From assembly GCA_034521975.1 (NCBI GenBank), contig JAXHLR010000005.1:460400-524399 (forward strand): a DNA stretch of 64,000 nucleotides, read 5' to 3'. Under the pieces are notes generated by a model, which was not told the DNA's origin, searched no databases, and worked only from the letters and a program-made list of their open reading frames with translations. The number at the start of each line of letters is the position of its first letter. Position 1 is the stretch's first letter. A program made the translations under genes and the position numbers. Origin of the DNA: Acidimicrobiales bacterium. Lineage in GTDB: Bacteria; Actinomycetota; Acidimicrobiia; Acidimicrobiales; SKKL01. Below are positions 18,792 to 30,360 of the stretch, piece after piece.

Positions 18792-19418
18792 GTGCTGACC
18801 ACCACCCGCTGCCCCATCTGCCGCCGGTCCGGCGGTGCCCCCTGCCTCGAGTGCGTCGAACTGTTCGCACCCCTCGGCCGCCTCCTCCCGCCGCCGGGGC
18901 TCGACGCACTCCATGCCGCGGTGTCCTATGAGGACGCGGCCCGGCCCCTCATCACCAGCCTCAAGTACCGCGACCAGCGGGCAGCCACGAGCTGGCTCGC
19001 CGACGCCATGGTCGCGGTGCTGCCGGGAAGCGCCAGGCCCGAGGTGGTCACCTGGGCACCGACGACCGCCGCCCGGCGGCGCGCCCGCGGGTTCGACCAG
19101 GCCGAACTGCTGGCCAGGGCGGTGGCCCGCCGGTTGCGGGTCCCGGCACGGCGCCTGTTGCGCCGCCAGGCGGGGTCGTCCCAGACAGGCCGGTCGGCCT
19201 CGGCCCGGCACCGAGACGTCGCGGCCTTCGTCGGGGTGCGCCGCCACCCCGGCAACGTGGTGGTCCTGGTCGACGATGTGGTCACCACCGGCGCCACCCT
19301 CTCTGCCGCGGCGACCCCGCTGCGTCGGGCCGGCGCCGCTCGCGTGATCGGGCTCGTTGCCGCGGCCACCCCGGCCCCTGGCTCCACAGCCGGTAGCGTG
19401 CGAAGCGATGACCGATGA
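18792..19418 (+). CDS. ComF-family phosphoribosyltransferase-like protein
   Basis: A 208-residue protein with an N-terminal zinc-ribbon half (CPICRRSGG and CLECVEL) and a C-terminal type I phosphoribosyltransferase fold whose PRPP loop reads VVLVDDVVTTGATL. The middle has the family motif RARGFDQAELLA. ComF proteins take part in DNA uptake in competent bacteria; in actinobacteria the role is not settled. The gene lies upstream of secA, as Rv3242c lies near secA1 in M. tuberculosis. It ends 11 bp inside the following response-regulator gene. Confidence 0.88.
   Translation: MLTTTRCPICRRSGGAPCLECVELFAPLGRLLPPPGLDALHAAVSYEDAARPLITSLKYRDQRAATSWLADAMVAVLPGSARPEVVTWAPTTAARRRARGFDQAELLARAVARRLRVPARRLLRRQAGSSQTGRSASARHRDVAAFVGVRRHPGNVVVLVDDVVTTGATLSAAATPLRRAGAARVIGLVAAATPAPGSTAGSVRSDDR
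19394..19399 (+). promoter_or_regulatory. -10-like TAGCGT inside comF, before the response regulator
   Basis: TAGCGT ends 8 nt before the ATG at 19408, within the last codons of comF. It could give the regulator its own leaderless transcript. Confidence 0.3.
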
Positions 19419-20079
19419 CGCCACGCTTCGGGTCCTGGTGTGCGACGACCACCCCCTGTTCCGTCGAGCAGTGGTCACCGCGCTCGAAGACTCGGGCATG
19501 CAGGTCGTGGCCGAGGCCACCACCGGAGCCGAGGCGGTCGAGCGTGCCGTCGATCATGCGCCCGACGTCACGCTCATGGACCTGCGCATGCCCGGAGGCA
19601 CCGGGATCGAGGCCACCGAGCGCATCCGTCGCGCCCGGCCGTGGTCGCGGGTGCTGGTGTTGACGGTCAGCGACGATCTCGACGAGCTGTTGGCGGCCAT
19701 CCGGGCAGGAGCGGTCGGCCATCTCCGCAAGGAGGAGTCGATGGGGGTCCTTCCCGACGCGGTCCGGTCGGTCCACATGGGCGGTGTCGTGCTCGGGCCG
19801 GCGCTGGCGCGAGCTGTCCGCCTCGAGCTCGATCGCATTCGCCGCTCGCAGCGCGACGCCCCGCCCGATCCCGACGACGCAGGTGCGTGGGCGCCGTCCG
19901 ATCGTCAGCGCGAGCTGCTCGACCGGCTGGCCGAGGGCGCTGACATTCCCGCGGCCGCGACAGCCCTTGGCGTCGACGCGTCCATGGCCCGCACCGAGCT
20001 GAGGGCAGCGCTCGAGGGCCTGCACCGACGTGCCAGGAGCGATGCCGGCGCCGACGAGGACACCGGAGACGCGGGCTGA
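19408..20079 (+). CDS. NarL-type response regulator with divergent HTH
   Basis: A 223-residue regulator. The receiver domain is intact: acidic pair Asp13–Asp14, phosphorylation site Asp58 in LMDLRMPG, and the conserved lysine in HLRKE. The C-terminal domain has the length and helical pattern of a LuxR-type DNA-binding domain (DRQRELLDRLAEGADIPAAA onward), but the usual 'LTxRE' and 'VKxH' positions are altered, so DNA binding is uncertain. No histidine kinase lies in the window. In mycobacteria a ribosome-hibernation gene occupies the spot between comF and secA; here this regulator does. The tail is acidic. Confidence 0.8.
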   Translation: MTDDATLRVLVCDDHPLFRRAVVTALEDSGMQVVAEATTGAEAVERAVDHAPDVTLMDLRMPGGTGIEATERIRRARPWSRVLVLTVSDDLDELLAAIRAGAVGHLRKEESMGVLPDAVRSVHMGGVVLGPALARAVRLELDRIRRSQRDAPPDPDDAGAWAPSDRQRELLDRLAEGADIPAAATALGVDASMARTELRAALEGLHRRARSDAGADEDTGDAG

Positions 20080-20102
20080 ACGCCACCGCAAGGGCGCATC
20101 GG

Positions 20103-20108
20103 TAGACT
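20103..20108 (+). promoter_or_regulatory. -10-like TAGACT before secA
   Basis: TAGACT ends 10 nt before the ATG at 20119. No convincing -35 or ribosome site is seen. Confidence 0.4.
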
Positions 20109-20118
20109 CGGAGACCTC

Positions 20119-22812
<2,694 letters not shown>

Positions 22813-22815
22813 ACG

Positions 22816-23928
22816 GTGCGTGACCTGACCGACGAGCTCGTGGTCCTCCGCCGCCGTCTCGACGAGGCCGAGGGGTACCTCAAGGTGCCCGAGCTGCGGG
22901 CCCGCCAGCCCCAGCTCGAGACCGAGGCCTCGCGCCCCGATCTCTGGGACGATCCCGACAAGGCACGACAGGTCACCACCGAGCTCACCGCCGTCAACGA
23001 CGACCTGGGCCTGGTCGACTCGCTCCTCGAGGCGATCGAAGAGGTCGAGACCCTCTACGAGATGGCTCGCGAGGAGGGTGACGACAGCCTCGAGCCCGAG
23101 ATCGACGACGCACTGGGCGCACTCGGGGTCCGCTTCGACGCGCTCGAGCTGCGCTCGCTCTTCTCGGGCGAGCACGACGAGCGGGATGCGGTCTGTGAGA
23201 TCCACTCCGGTGCCGGCGGCACCGACTCCCAGGACTGGGCCAACATGATGCTGCGCATGTACATCCGCTGGGCCGAGCGCCGAGGCTTCGACGTCGAGCT
23301 CGACGAGGTGCAGGCGGGTCAGGAGGCGGGCATCACCGTGGCAACCTTCATCGTCAAAGGTCGCTACGCCTACGGTCTGTTGCAGGCCGAACGGGGCGTC
23401 CACCGTCTGGTGCGGATCTCACCGTTCGACTCCAACGCCCGGCGCCACACCGCATTCGCGTCGTTCTCGGTGGTTCCCTTCATCGAGATGGGCGAGGTCG
23501 AGATCGACATCGACGACAAGGACCTGCGCATCGACACCTTCCGGTCCTCGGGTGCCGGCGGCCAGCACGTGAACGTCACCGATTCGGCGGTGCGGATCAC
23601 CCACCTCCCCACCGGCATCGTCACCTCGTGCCAGAACGAGCGGAGCCAGCGCCAGAACAAGGACCGGGCGATGCAGATCCTGGTCGCCAAGCTGGCCGAT
23701 CGCGAGCGCGAGCAGCGCGAGGCCGAGCTGGCAGCGATCGCGGGGGAGCAGCACGAGGTGGGCTGGGGGAGCCAGATTCGCTCATATGTGCTGCACCCCT
23801 ACCAGATGGTGAAAGACCTGCGCACCGACCACGAGGTCGGTAACGTCGACGGCGTGCTCGACGGCGACCTCGACGGGTTCATGGAGTCCTACCTGCGGTG
23901 GCGGCGCGCCGCAGCGAACACCGAGTGA
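22816..23928 (+). CDS. prfB: Peptide chain release factor 2
   Basis: A 370-residue class I release factor that recognises UGA and UAA stops. The stop-reading tripeptide SPF (in RISPFDSNARR) marks it as RF2 rather than RF1, and GGQ in GAGGQHVNV is the hydrolysis motif. The coiled N-terminal domain is complete. Unlike in E. coli there is no internal UGA and no programmed frameshift: the frame runs unbroken from the GTG at 22816. The last bases overlap the next gene (GTGA). secA–prfB–capA-like–ftsE are closely spaced, and the factor is expected to be essential. Confidence 0.96.
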   Translation: MRDLTDELVVLRRRLDEAEGYLKVPELRARQPQLETEASRPDLWDDPDKARQVTTELTAVNDDLGLVDSLLEAIEEVETLYEMAREEGDDSLEPEIDDALGALGVRFDALELRSLFSGEHDERDAVCEIHSGAGGTDSQDWANMMLRMYIRWAERRGFDVELDEVQAGQEAGITVATFIVKGRYAYGLLQAERGVHRLVRISPFDSNARRHTAFASFSVVPFIEMGEVEIDIDDKDLRIDTFRSSGAGGQHVNVTDSAVRITHLPTGIVTSCQNERSQRQNKDRAMQILVAKLADREREQREAELAAIAGEQHEVGWGSQIRSYVLHPYQMVKDLRTDHEVGNVDGVLDGDLDGFMESYLRWRRAAANTE

Positions 23929-25079
23929 TCACCGGCCGCTGTCGCTCGCCCGCCCTCGTGGTGGGCGTGATGGCAGCGGTGCTCGCGGCGTGCTCGGCCG
24001 CCGAGGCCGACCGGGCTGCCGGCCCCCAGCTGGCCGGACACCAGCGATCGGTCGCGATCAGCGCGGCGACCTCCACCCCGGCCAAGGCGCTGGTCAGGCT
24101 CGACCCGTCGCAACGGACCCGACGGATGAGCGTGGTCGTCGGGGGCGACCTCCTGATCCACGAATCGGTGTGGGAGTCGGCCCGCAGCTATGCCGACGAC
24201 GACGGGTTCGACTTCGGTCCGATGTTCGAGCCGGTGGCCGATGTCATCGGTGGTGCCGACCTGGGGATCTGCCATCTGGAGGTTCCTCTGTCGGCCGACA
24301 ACACCGGGCTGGCGAGCTACCCCCGGTTCAACGCGCCACACCAACTGGCCGACGCCATCGCCGCCGCGGGGTTCGACGGCTGCTCCTTCGCCTCCAACCA
24401 CACCCTCGACCAGGGCGTCGACGGCATCGACGCCACGCTCGACCACCTCGACCGGGTGGGTGTCGGTCATGCCGGGGCTGCCCGTACTGCCGAGGAGGCA
24501 GCCACGATCCGCACCTATGAGGTTCGAGGTCACCGCATCGCCCACCTCTCCTACACCTACGGCTTCAACGGGTTGCGGCGCCCGGCAGGCGAGGAGTGGC
24601 GGGCCAACCTCATCGACCCGGCGCGCATCGGCGAGGCCGCGGCTCGCGCCCGCGCCGAGGGCGCCGACCTGGTGTTGGTCAGCCTGCACTGGGGTGCCGA
24701 GTACGTGCATGCGCCCAACCAGTACCAGCGCGACGTGGCGGCCGCGGTGGCCGGTACCGGCGATGTCGATCTCATCATCGGACACCACGCGCACGTCATC
24801 CAGCCGGTCGAGGTGGTCGATGGCACCTGGGTGGCCTACGGGGTCGGGAACCTGTTGTCGAACATGGGCCAACCTGCCCGCCGCGACGGGGTGCTGGTCG
24901 AGGTGGCCTTCGAGGCCGGCCCGCAGGAACCGTTCGAGGTGGTCGAGGTCGGGTTCCTGCCCACCCAGGTGGAGATTCCCGGCCACCGGATCGTGCCCGC
25001 TCCTCCCGATTCGTGGGAGCGCACGGCCTCGCGCCTCCAGCGTGAGGGAGCGCCGATGGCCGTTGTGCACCGCGACTGA
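23925..25079 (+). CDS. CapA-family lipoprotein (poly-gamma-glutamate synthesis-like metallophosphatase)
   Basis: A 384-residue predicted lipoprotein. The signal peptide ends in a lipobox (VLAAC, then S), after which there is a linker and a CapA/PGA_cap domain related to calcineurin-like phosphoesterases: GGDLLIH at the start, CHLEVPL, SFASNHTLDQG, LHWGAEY, and the closing IIGHHAHVIQP, with the metal-binding Asp, Asn and His residues in place. The family is required for poly-gamma-glutamate capsules in Bacillus, but in actinobacteria without the other cap genes (none here) its role is unknown. The GTG start is chosen because it gives a standard signal peptide and overlaps prfB by four bases. 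Confidence 0.82.
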   Translation: MITGRCRSPALVVGVMAAVLAACSAAEADRAAGPQLAGHQRSVAISAATSTPAKALVRLDPSQRTRRMSVVVGGDLLIHESVWESARSYADDDGFDFGPMFEPVADVIGGADLGICHLEVPLSADNTGLASYPRFNAPHQLADAIAAAGFDGCSFASNHTLDQGVDGIDATLDHLDRVGVGHAGAARTAEEAATIRTYEVRGHRIAHLSYTYGFNGLRRPAGEEWRANLIDPARIGEAAARARAEGADLVLVSLHWGAEYVHAPNQYQRDVAAAVAGTGDVDLIIGHHAHVIQPVEVVDGTWVAYGVGNLLSNMGQPARRDGVLVEVAFEAGPQEPFEVVEVGFLPTQVEIPGHRIVPAPPDSWERTASRLQREGAPMAVVHRD

Positions 25080-25162
25080 CGGGATGACACAGTGAGGGGT
25101 CCGCGCTGCGGTAACGTGATCGTAACATCGTCGAGCCCCGACCCGCCGGGAGATCTGCCCCT

Positions 25163-25840
25163 GTGATCAAGCTGGAGAACGTCACCAAGTCCTACGGTGA
25201 CGACGTGGTCGCGCTGCGCAGTGCCAGCGTCGACATCCAAAAGGGTGAGTTCGTGTTCTTGGTGGGAGCCTCCGGTTCGGGCAAGTCCACCTTCATCCGC
25301 CTGCTCAACCGCGAGGAGACCCCCGAAGAGGGCGAGATCTACGTCGCGGGCAAGGACATCGGACAGCTGTCGTCGTGGAAGATCCCGTACCTGCGTCGCA
25401 ACATCGGCTGCGTCTTCCAGGACTTCAAGCTGCTCATGACCAAGAACGTCGGCGAGAACGTCGCCTTCGCCCTCGAGGTCATCGGCCAGCCCAAGCACGT
25501 CATCAAGACCCAGGTGCCCGCCATCCTCGAGCTGGTGGGCCTCGAGGGCAAGGCCCACCGCTATCCCCACGAGCTCTCCGGTGGGGAGCAGCAGCGGGTG
25601 TCGGTGGCCCGGGCCTTCGTCAACCGCCCGCTCATCCTGTTGGCCGACGAGCCCACCGGAAACCTCGACCCCACCACTTCGGTGGGCATCATGCGACTGC
25701 TGGACCGCATCAACCGCACCGGCACCACGGTGGTCATGGCCACCCACGACCGCGGCATCGTCGACACCATGCGTCGCCGGGTCATCGAGCTCGAACACGG
25801 CAGCATCGTCCGCGACCAGTCGCGCGGCGTCTACGACTAG
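25163..25840 (+). CDS. ftsE: Cell-division ABC ATPase FtsE
   Basis: A 225-residue ATPase of the FtsEX complex, which activates peptidoglycan hydrolases at the septum. Walker [11 protein letters not shown]-loop, signature [14 protein letters not shown], Walker [12 protein letters not shown] and the switch histidine in ATHDRG are present. Length and the early YGDDVVALR pattern fit FtsE rather than other small ATPases. ftsX follows after 7 bp. The 80-bp gap upstream holds two TAAC-type hexamers (GTAACGTGATCGTAACAT, about 25111–25128), one of which may be a -10. GTG start. Confidence 0.95.
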   Translation: MIKLENVTKSYGDDVVALRSASVDIQKGEFVFLVGASGSGKSTFIRLLNREETPEEGEIYVAGKDIGQLSSWKIPYLRRNIGCVFQDFKLLMTKNVGENVAFALEVIGQPKHVIKTQVPAILELVGLEGKAHRYPHELSGGEQQRVSVARAFVNRPLILLADEPTGNLDPTTSVGIMRLLDRINRTGTTVVMATHDRGIVDTMRRRVIELEHGSIVRDQSRGVYD

Positions 25841-25847
25841 GAACAAC

Positions 25848-26741
25848 GTGGCCAAGGTCGACTACATCGCCCGCGAGACCGGGCACAACCTCCTCCGCAA
25901 CATCAGCCTCACGCTGGCATCGATGGTCACCGTCGCGGTGTCGCTGTCGCTGGTCGGTTCGGCGCTGTTGCTCCGCCAGGGGGTGCAGAACGCCACCGCC
26001 CGGTGGGAGGGCGGCATCGAGTTCATCGTCTTCATCAACCCCGAGGCCGAACCGGTCCAGGAGCAGGCGGTCCGTGAGGCGCTCGAATCGAGCCCCGCCG
26101 TCGACGAGTGGCACTACGTCACCAAGGACGAAGCCTACGAGGAGTTCGTCGAGCTGTTCAGGAACACCCCCGAGATGATCGACGCGGTGTCGCCGGAGAT
26201 CCTGCCGCCGTCGTTCCGGGTGGTGCCCGACAACCCCGACGCCGATGCCATCCGCGCCCTCGGTCAGCAGTTCGAGAACCGGCCTGGTGTGTATCGCGTG
26301 GTGTTCGCCTTCGAGGCGGTGCAGACCCTCCAGCAGCTGTCGCGGCTGATGTCGTTCGCCATCCTCATCGTGGCCGCGGTGCTGCTCTTCGCCGCCGGGC
26401 TGCTCATCCTCAACACCATCCGCATGGCCATGTTCGCCCGACGTCGCGAGATCGAGGTCATGAAGCTGGTGGGCGCCACGAACTGGTTCATCCGCATCCC
26501 GTTCATGCTCGAGGGCCTCATACAGGGAGTGGTGGGCGCGTCGATCGCCGTGGGGTCGGTCGTGGTGCTCAACAACTTCTTCGAGAGCTGGCTGCAGAAC
26601 ACCGAGAGCTTCCAGGTCCTGCAGGGGTTCGTCGTCAGCACCAGCGAGCTGGTCGGCACCAGCGTGTTCATCTTCGTGGTGGGCATGCTCGTCGGTGCCA
26701 TCGGCTCTGGCATCGCGGTGAGTCGCTTCCTCGACGTCTGA
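25848..26741 (+). CDS. ftsX: Cell-division permease FtsX
   Basis: A 297-residue membrane partner of FtsE with four membrane helices: one near residue 25–45, then a large extracytoplasmic loop of about 130 residues that contacts a cell-wall hydrolase, then three helices in an FtsX/MacB-type domain (ARRREIEVMKLVGATNWFIR is typical). A GTG start 7 bp after ftsE is used; the frame is open further upstream only because of the GC content. In many actinobacteria smpB follows ftsX; here an enoyl-CoA hydratase gene does, and smpB is 23 kb away. Confidence 0.94.
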   Translation: MAKVDYIARETGHNLLRNISLTLASMVTVAVSLSLVGSALLLRQGVQNATARWEGGIEFIVFINPEAEPVQEQAVREALESSPAVDEWHYVTKDEAYEEFVELFRNTPEMIDAVSPEILPPSFRVVPDNPDADAIRALGQQFENRPGVYRVVFAFEAVQTLQQLSRLMSFAILIVAAVLLFAAGLLILNTIRMAMFARRREIEVMKLVGATNWFIRIPFMLEGLIQGVVGASIAVGSVVVLNNFFESWLQNTESFQVLQGFVVSTSELVGTSVFIFVVGMLVGAIGSGIAVSRFLDV

Positions 26742-26784
26742 TCTCCCGACAGGCAGCGGCTCCGGGCACAGGAGGGGAGCGACC

Positions 26785-27660
26785 ATGGAGTACCAGCAGA
26801 TCGCCTACGACGTCGAGGACCGGGTGGCAACGGTCATCCTCGACCGGCCCGACCGGCTCAATGCCTTCACCGGCCGGATGGTGCACGAGCTGCTCGACGT
26901 GTTCGACCGCATCGATGCCGACGACGATGTGCGGGCGGTGATCGTGACCGGGCGGGGCAGGGGGTTCTGCGCGGGCGCCGACCTCGGGGCCGGCGGCGAC
27001 ACCTTCGACGCCGACGCTCGGCGCCCGAGTGGTGCCGAGGCGGACGAGCCGATGGTCACCGAGCGCGACGGTGGCGGTCGCGTGGCTCTGCGGATCTACG
27101 ACAGCCCCAAGCCGGTGATCGCCGCGGTCAACGGCCCGGCGGTGGGGGTCGGCGTCACCATGACGCTGCCGATGGACATCCGGCTGGCGGCCGACAGCGC
27201 CCGCTTCGGGTTCGTGTTCGCCCGGAGGGGTGTCGTCATGGAGGCGTGCTCGAGCTGGTTCCTGCCTCGACTGGTCGGCATGGGCCAGGCGTCGGAGTGG
27301 GTGCACACCGGGCGGGTGTTCGATGCCGACGAGGCGCGGCGCGGTGGGTTGGTGAACCAGATCCATCCCGAGGAAGAGCTGCTGGGCGCAGCCCGAGACC
27401 TCGCCGTCGAGATCGCCACCGAGACGTCGGCGGCATCGGTCGCGCTCAACCGCCAGATGATGTGGAGGATGCTGGGTGCCGACCATCCCATGGAGGCCCA
27501 CAAGATCGACTCGCGGGCCATGCAACGCATGGGTGCCTCTCCCGATGCCCGTGAGGGTGTCGAGTCGTTTCTGGAGAAGCGCCCGCCCCGGTTCACGATG
27601 TCGGCCGCCACCGACCTGCCCGACCTCTACCCCTGGTGGGACGAGCGACCCTTCGAGTGA
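26785..27660 (+). CDS. Enoyl-CoA hydratase/isomerase family protein
   Basis: A 291-residue crotonase-fold protein. The oxyanion-hole segments GFCAGADL and the later NGPAVGVGVT are clear, and one glutamate of the active site is placed in RRGVVMEACSSW, as in EchA-type hydratases and related acyl-CoA enzymes. It probably hydrates enoyl-CoA in fatty-acid or side-chain breakdown, in keeping with the acyl-CoA dehydrogenases further along. It has its own ribosome site (AGGAGGGG before ATG). The insert of about 25 residues after the first motif differs from short-chain hydratases, so specificity is open. Confidence 0.85.
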   Translation: MEYQQIAYDVEDRVATVILDRPDRLNAFTGRMVHELLDVFDRIDADDDVRAVIVTGRGRGFCAGADLGAGGDTFDADARRPSGAEADEPMVTERDGGGRVALRIYDSPKPVIAAVNGPAVGVGVTMTLPMDIRLAADSARFGFVFARRGVVMEACSSWFLPRLVGMGQASEWVHTGRVFDADEARRGGLVNQIHPEEELLGAARDLAVEIATETSAASVALNRQMMWRMLGADHPMEAHKIDSRAMQRMGASPDAREGVESFLEKRPPRFTMSAATDLPDLYPWWDERPFE

Positions 27661-27664
27661 TGCG

Positions 27665-28231
27665 CTAGGTCGGTTCGTTGCCGGGCTTCCACTTGATGGA
27701 GCAGCCCATCGACGGTGCCTGGTCGACCGGCACCGGCTCACCGGCGATGACCGCCTTGACCGCGGCGTCGAGGTCGGCGCCGGTCACCGCCACGTCCGAT
27801 CCGGGGCGGCTCTCGTCCATCTGGCCCCGGTAGACCAGGCGCAGGTCGCGGTCGAACAGGAAGAAGTCGGGGGTGCACGCGGCCCGATAGTCCTTGGCGA
27901 CCTGCTGGGTCTCGTCGACCAGATAGGGGAAGTCCCAGCCCCAGCCCCTGGCGGCCGCGGCCATCATCTCCGGGGCGTCGTCGGGGTAGGCCTCGGGATC
28001 GTTGCTGTTGATGCCGACCACACCGATGCCCCGGCTCATCCATCGCTGGGTGAGCAGTCCGAGCTCGCGCCCGACGTGCTTCACATACGGGCAGTGGTTG
28101 CACACGAAGGCGACCAGCAGGCCGTGTTCACCGGCGGCGTCGTCGCGGGTGACCCGGTTGTCGTCGGGGTCGGCCAGGTCGAAGTCGGGGGCGACGGTTC
28201 CGAGATCGAGCATGTGCGAGGTGGCAGCCAT
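27665..28231 (-). CDS. Thioredoxin-family/AhpC-TSA-like redox protein
   Basis: A 188-residue cytoplasmic protein with a thioredoxin fold. The N-terminal active region reads VCNHCPYVKH, a CxxC variant (CNHC) found in a widespread group of thioredoxin-like, peroxiredoxin-related proteins, with a later SNDPEAYPDD motif and TPDFFLFD at the cis-proline. The C-terminus has SMGCSIKWK, also typical of this group. It could act as a thiol reductase or peroxidase; the reaction has not been established for the group. Its gene is convergent with the hydratase gene (4-bp gap) and follows the SDR gene on the same strand after 12 bp. Confidence 0.8.
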   Translation of the reverse strand: MAATSHMLDLGTVAPDFDLADPDDNRVTRDDAAGEHGLLVAFVCNHCPYVKHVGRELGLLTQRWMSRGIGVVGINSNDPEAYPDDAPEMMAAAARGWGWDFPYLVDETQQVAKDYRAACTPDFFLFDRDLRLVYRGQMDESRPGSDVAVTGADLDAAVKAVIAGEPVPVDQAPSMGCSIKWKPGNEPT

Positions 28232-28243
28232 GGGTGATTCCTC

Positions 28244-29242
28244 CTACGGGGTCGGGTCGTCGATGCCGGCCAGGTGGATGAGGCGATCCCACAGTTGGTC
28301 GCGGTGGGCGTCGCCGCTGCGGGTCCACGGCACCTTGTGGGTGGGTCGGGGCTTGCGATCCATCCAGAACCGGCCGCTGTCGAGCTGGTCGGTCGGTGTC
28401 GCCGCCAGCCACACCACGGTGTCGGCACCTTGGTCGGGTGACCGCAACAGCGGCGCGGTGAGCTGATGAAAGCGCGGGAGCGAACGTTCGACACCGGGCG
28501 TGTCGGCCCAGCCGGGGTGCATGGCGTGGGCGGTGATGCCCAGCGGAGCCAGCCGCGTCGCCCACTCCTCGGTCATCAGGACCTGGGCGCGCTTGGCCCG
28601 GGCGTAGGCGGTGCTGCCGCGGTAGTCGTGCTCGCTCTGGAGGTCGTCGATGACGAGCGGCTGGGTGTAGAGGCCCCCAGAGGCGACGGTGATGATGCGC
28701 CCCGCGGCCGCGGCGAGCTGGGGCAACAGCAAGCCGGTGATGAGAAACGGTGCGACGACGTGGACCTGCAGGGTGAGCTCGATGCCGTCGACGGTGACCG
28801 TCCGGTCCTCGGCGAGGAGCCCGGCGTTGTGGACCAGGACGTCGATCGAGTCGACGCTGGCCGACAGCTCGCTGGCCCAGTCCCGCACCGTCGACAGATC
28901 GGCGAGGTCGGCGAGCAGGAAGCTGACATCGTCGTTGCCCGAGGCATCGCCGATCTCCTCCACCGCTGCCTGGCCCTTGGCCTCGTCGCGAACCAGCAAC
29001 CAGACCGAGGCGCCGAGTGACGCGAGCCGGGTGGCGGCGGCCTTTCCGAGTCCGGACGATCCACCGGTGACCACGGCGGTCTGTCCCGACATCGAGGGCA
29101 GCTCGGCGGCCCAGACCGTCGACTCTCCCGACCATTCGTCGAGGTAGCGGCGGGTGGCGATGCCGACCCGGGAGAAGCCCAGGACCACGGTCGTGTCGAG
29201 GGCGCTGTCGACGAGATCGGCCACATGACGGTCGGTTCCCAC
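28244..29242 (-). CDS. SDR-family oxidoreductase, DHRS12-like
   Basis: About 332 residues. An N-terminal extension (VDSALDTTVVLGFSRVG) precedes a standard short-chain dehydrogenase: TGGSSGLGKAAA for the cofactor, VHNAG, the SGG serine region and YARAK as the Tyr–Lys pair. The extension and the C-terminal RFWMDRKPRPTH segment resemble the DHRS12 group of eukaryotes and actinobacteria. The GTG at 29242 is chosen since the frame beyond it runs into the divergent pseudogene; a GTG at 29224 is also possible. The substrate is unknown. Confidence 0.78.
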   Translation of the reverse strand: MGTDRHVADLVDSALDTTVVLGFSRVGIATRRYLDEWSGESTVWAAELPSMSGQTAVVTGGSSGLGKAAATRLASLGASVWLLVRDEAKGQAAVEEIGDASGNDDVSFLLADLADLSTVRDWASELSASVDSIDVLVHNAGLLAEDRTVTVDGIELTLQVHVVAPFLITGLLLPQLAAAAGRIITVASGGLYTQPLVIDDLQSEHDYRGSTAYARAKRAQVLMTEEWATRLAPLGITAHAMHPGWADTPGVERSLPRFHQLTAPLLRSPDQGADTVVWLAATPTDQLDSGRFWMDRKPRPTHKVPWTRSGDAHRDQLWDRLIHLAGIDDPTP

Positions 29243-29258
29243 CTGATCAGGATGCCGC

Positions 29259-29264
29259 GAGAAT
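29259..29264 (+). promoter_or_regulatory. Relic -10-like GAGAAT before the galactokinase remnant
   Basis: GAGAAT ends 6 nt before the ATG at 29271, the same spacing as in other leaderless genes of the window. It suggests the gene once had its own promoter. Confidence 0.25.
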
Positions 29265-29270
29265 GGCCGG

Positions 29271-29771
29271 ATGCACCTGACCGCGCACGCTCCCGGCCGG
29301 GTGAACCTCATCGGCGACCACACCGACCACACCGGGGGTCTGGTCCTGCCGATGGCCATCGACCTGGGGGTGACCGTCCAGGGCCGCCCTGGGGGCGACC
29401 GGGTCGAGCTGGTCAGCGACCTCGACCCGGCACCCGCGGTGGTTCCAGCCCGTTGAGGTGCCTGCCGGGGCCGAGGTGGTGGTCGTGCACTCGGGCGAGC
29501 AGCGCGCCTTGTCCGACTCCGACTATGGGCAGGTACGGGATCGGTGCGTGTCGGGGGAGGCCGTCGCTTCCGCCCACGTCTCATCGGAGAACCGCCGGGT
29601 CCGGGACGCCGCGACGGCATTGGAGGGCTCTGACCCGGCGAGGGTGGCTGTGTGGTGGCGCTGTGCGAGCCGGGTGCGGTCGGCGAGGTGATCGCCGATC
29701 CCGATGGTGGCGCATGGTCGCGGATCTGGCGGGTCGCGCCGTCGGCCGGGGCGTGGCTCAGGACCGGGTGA
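29271..29771 (+). pseudogene. galK: Galactokinase pseudogene (three collinear fragments)
   Basis: Three pieces of a GHMP-type galactokinase appear in order. First, 29271–29456 opens with APGRVNLIGDHTDH, the substrate motif, and then stops. Second, in a shifted frame (29458–29691), VPAGAEVVVVHSGEQRALSDS matches the central region after the ATP site. Third, in another frame from 29643, GGCVVALCEPGAVG and then RVAPSAGAW match the C-terminal motif 3 and end. The ATP motif (GGGLSSSAA) and most of the C-terminal domain are missing. At least two deletions or frameshifts have inactivated it. The end overlaps the convergent DUF2505 gene by 14 bp. A working galactokinase would be about 360 residues. 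Confidence 0.88.
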
Positions 29772-30249
29772 GCCAGCCGTCGAGCAGCGCGGCCTCGGCG
29801 TCGATCCGGGCTGCGATGGCGGGCACCAACGCCCGTTCGGCCTTGCCGCCCAGGAGCGGTACGCGGACCTTCAGTTCCCCCCGGATGCTGCGTTCGCTTC
29901 CCCCGTCGGTGGCGGTGAGGGCGATGTCGGCCCAGCACGAGATGAGCGACGCGTGGTGGTCGGGTTCGATGGTGAGCTGTCCTGTCACTTCCGAGGCGTC
30001 GATGCGGTAGGTCTGCACCCAGCTCGGATGCTTCGACCCCAGGACCTGCGCGGCGATGGGATCGAGCGAGCCGTCGTAGGTGAGGCGGGTGGACAACCAG
30101 CTGCTCGTGCTGTCATGGCCGGCTTCGACCACCTCCGCCGCTCCGACGTCGAGGATCTTCACCAACTCGGGAACGAACGTGGGATCGACCATCGCGGCTG
30201 CCACGCGGTCGGGGGCCGTTGCGAACCGGTGCCGGGTGGCGAGCTCCAT
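29758..30249 (-). CDS. DUF2505-like (START-fold) protein
   Basis: A 163-residue cytoplasmic protein beginning MELATRHRFATAPDRVAAAM, the opening of the actinobacterial DUF2505 family, which has a START/SRPBCC-like ligand-binding fold. Alternating strands and a long C-terminal helix (ALVPAIAARIDAEAALLDGWL) fit that fold. Ligand and role are unknown. The inner ATG at 30249 is chosen since homology begins there and a GAGACT -10-like hexamer lies 6 nt upstream; longer frames only read through the neighbouring promoter region. Confidence 0.75.
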   Translation of the reverse strand: MELATRHRFATAPDRVAAAMVDPTFVPELVKILDVGAAEVVEAGHDSTSSWLSTRLTYDGSLDPIAAQVLGSKHPSWVQTYRIDASEVTGQLTIEPDHHASLISCWADIALTATDGGSERSIRGELKVRVPLLGGKAERALVPAIAARIDAEAALLDGWLTRS

Positions 30250-30360
30250 CGGGCGAGTCTCCCACGGCGCATCGGTCCTTGATCGCGAACCCGGCGGCCA
30301 ATAGCGTTTGGCGACCCGTTCGCTGGACGATGCCAGACCCCCACTGCAAGGAGCTCCCCC

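Noticed and set aside
22816..22920. A programmed frameshift in prfB
   Set aside because: There is no in-frame UGA near the start; the frame is continuous, as expected for actinobacteria.
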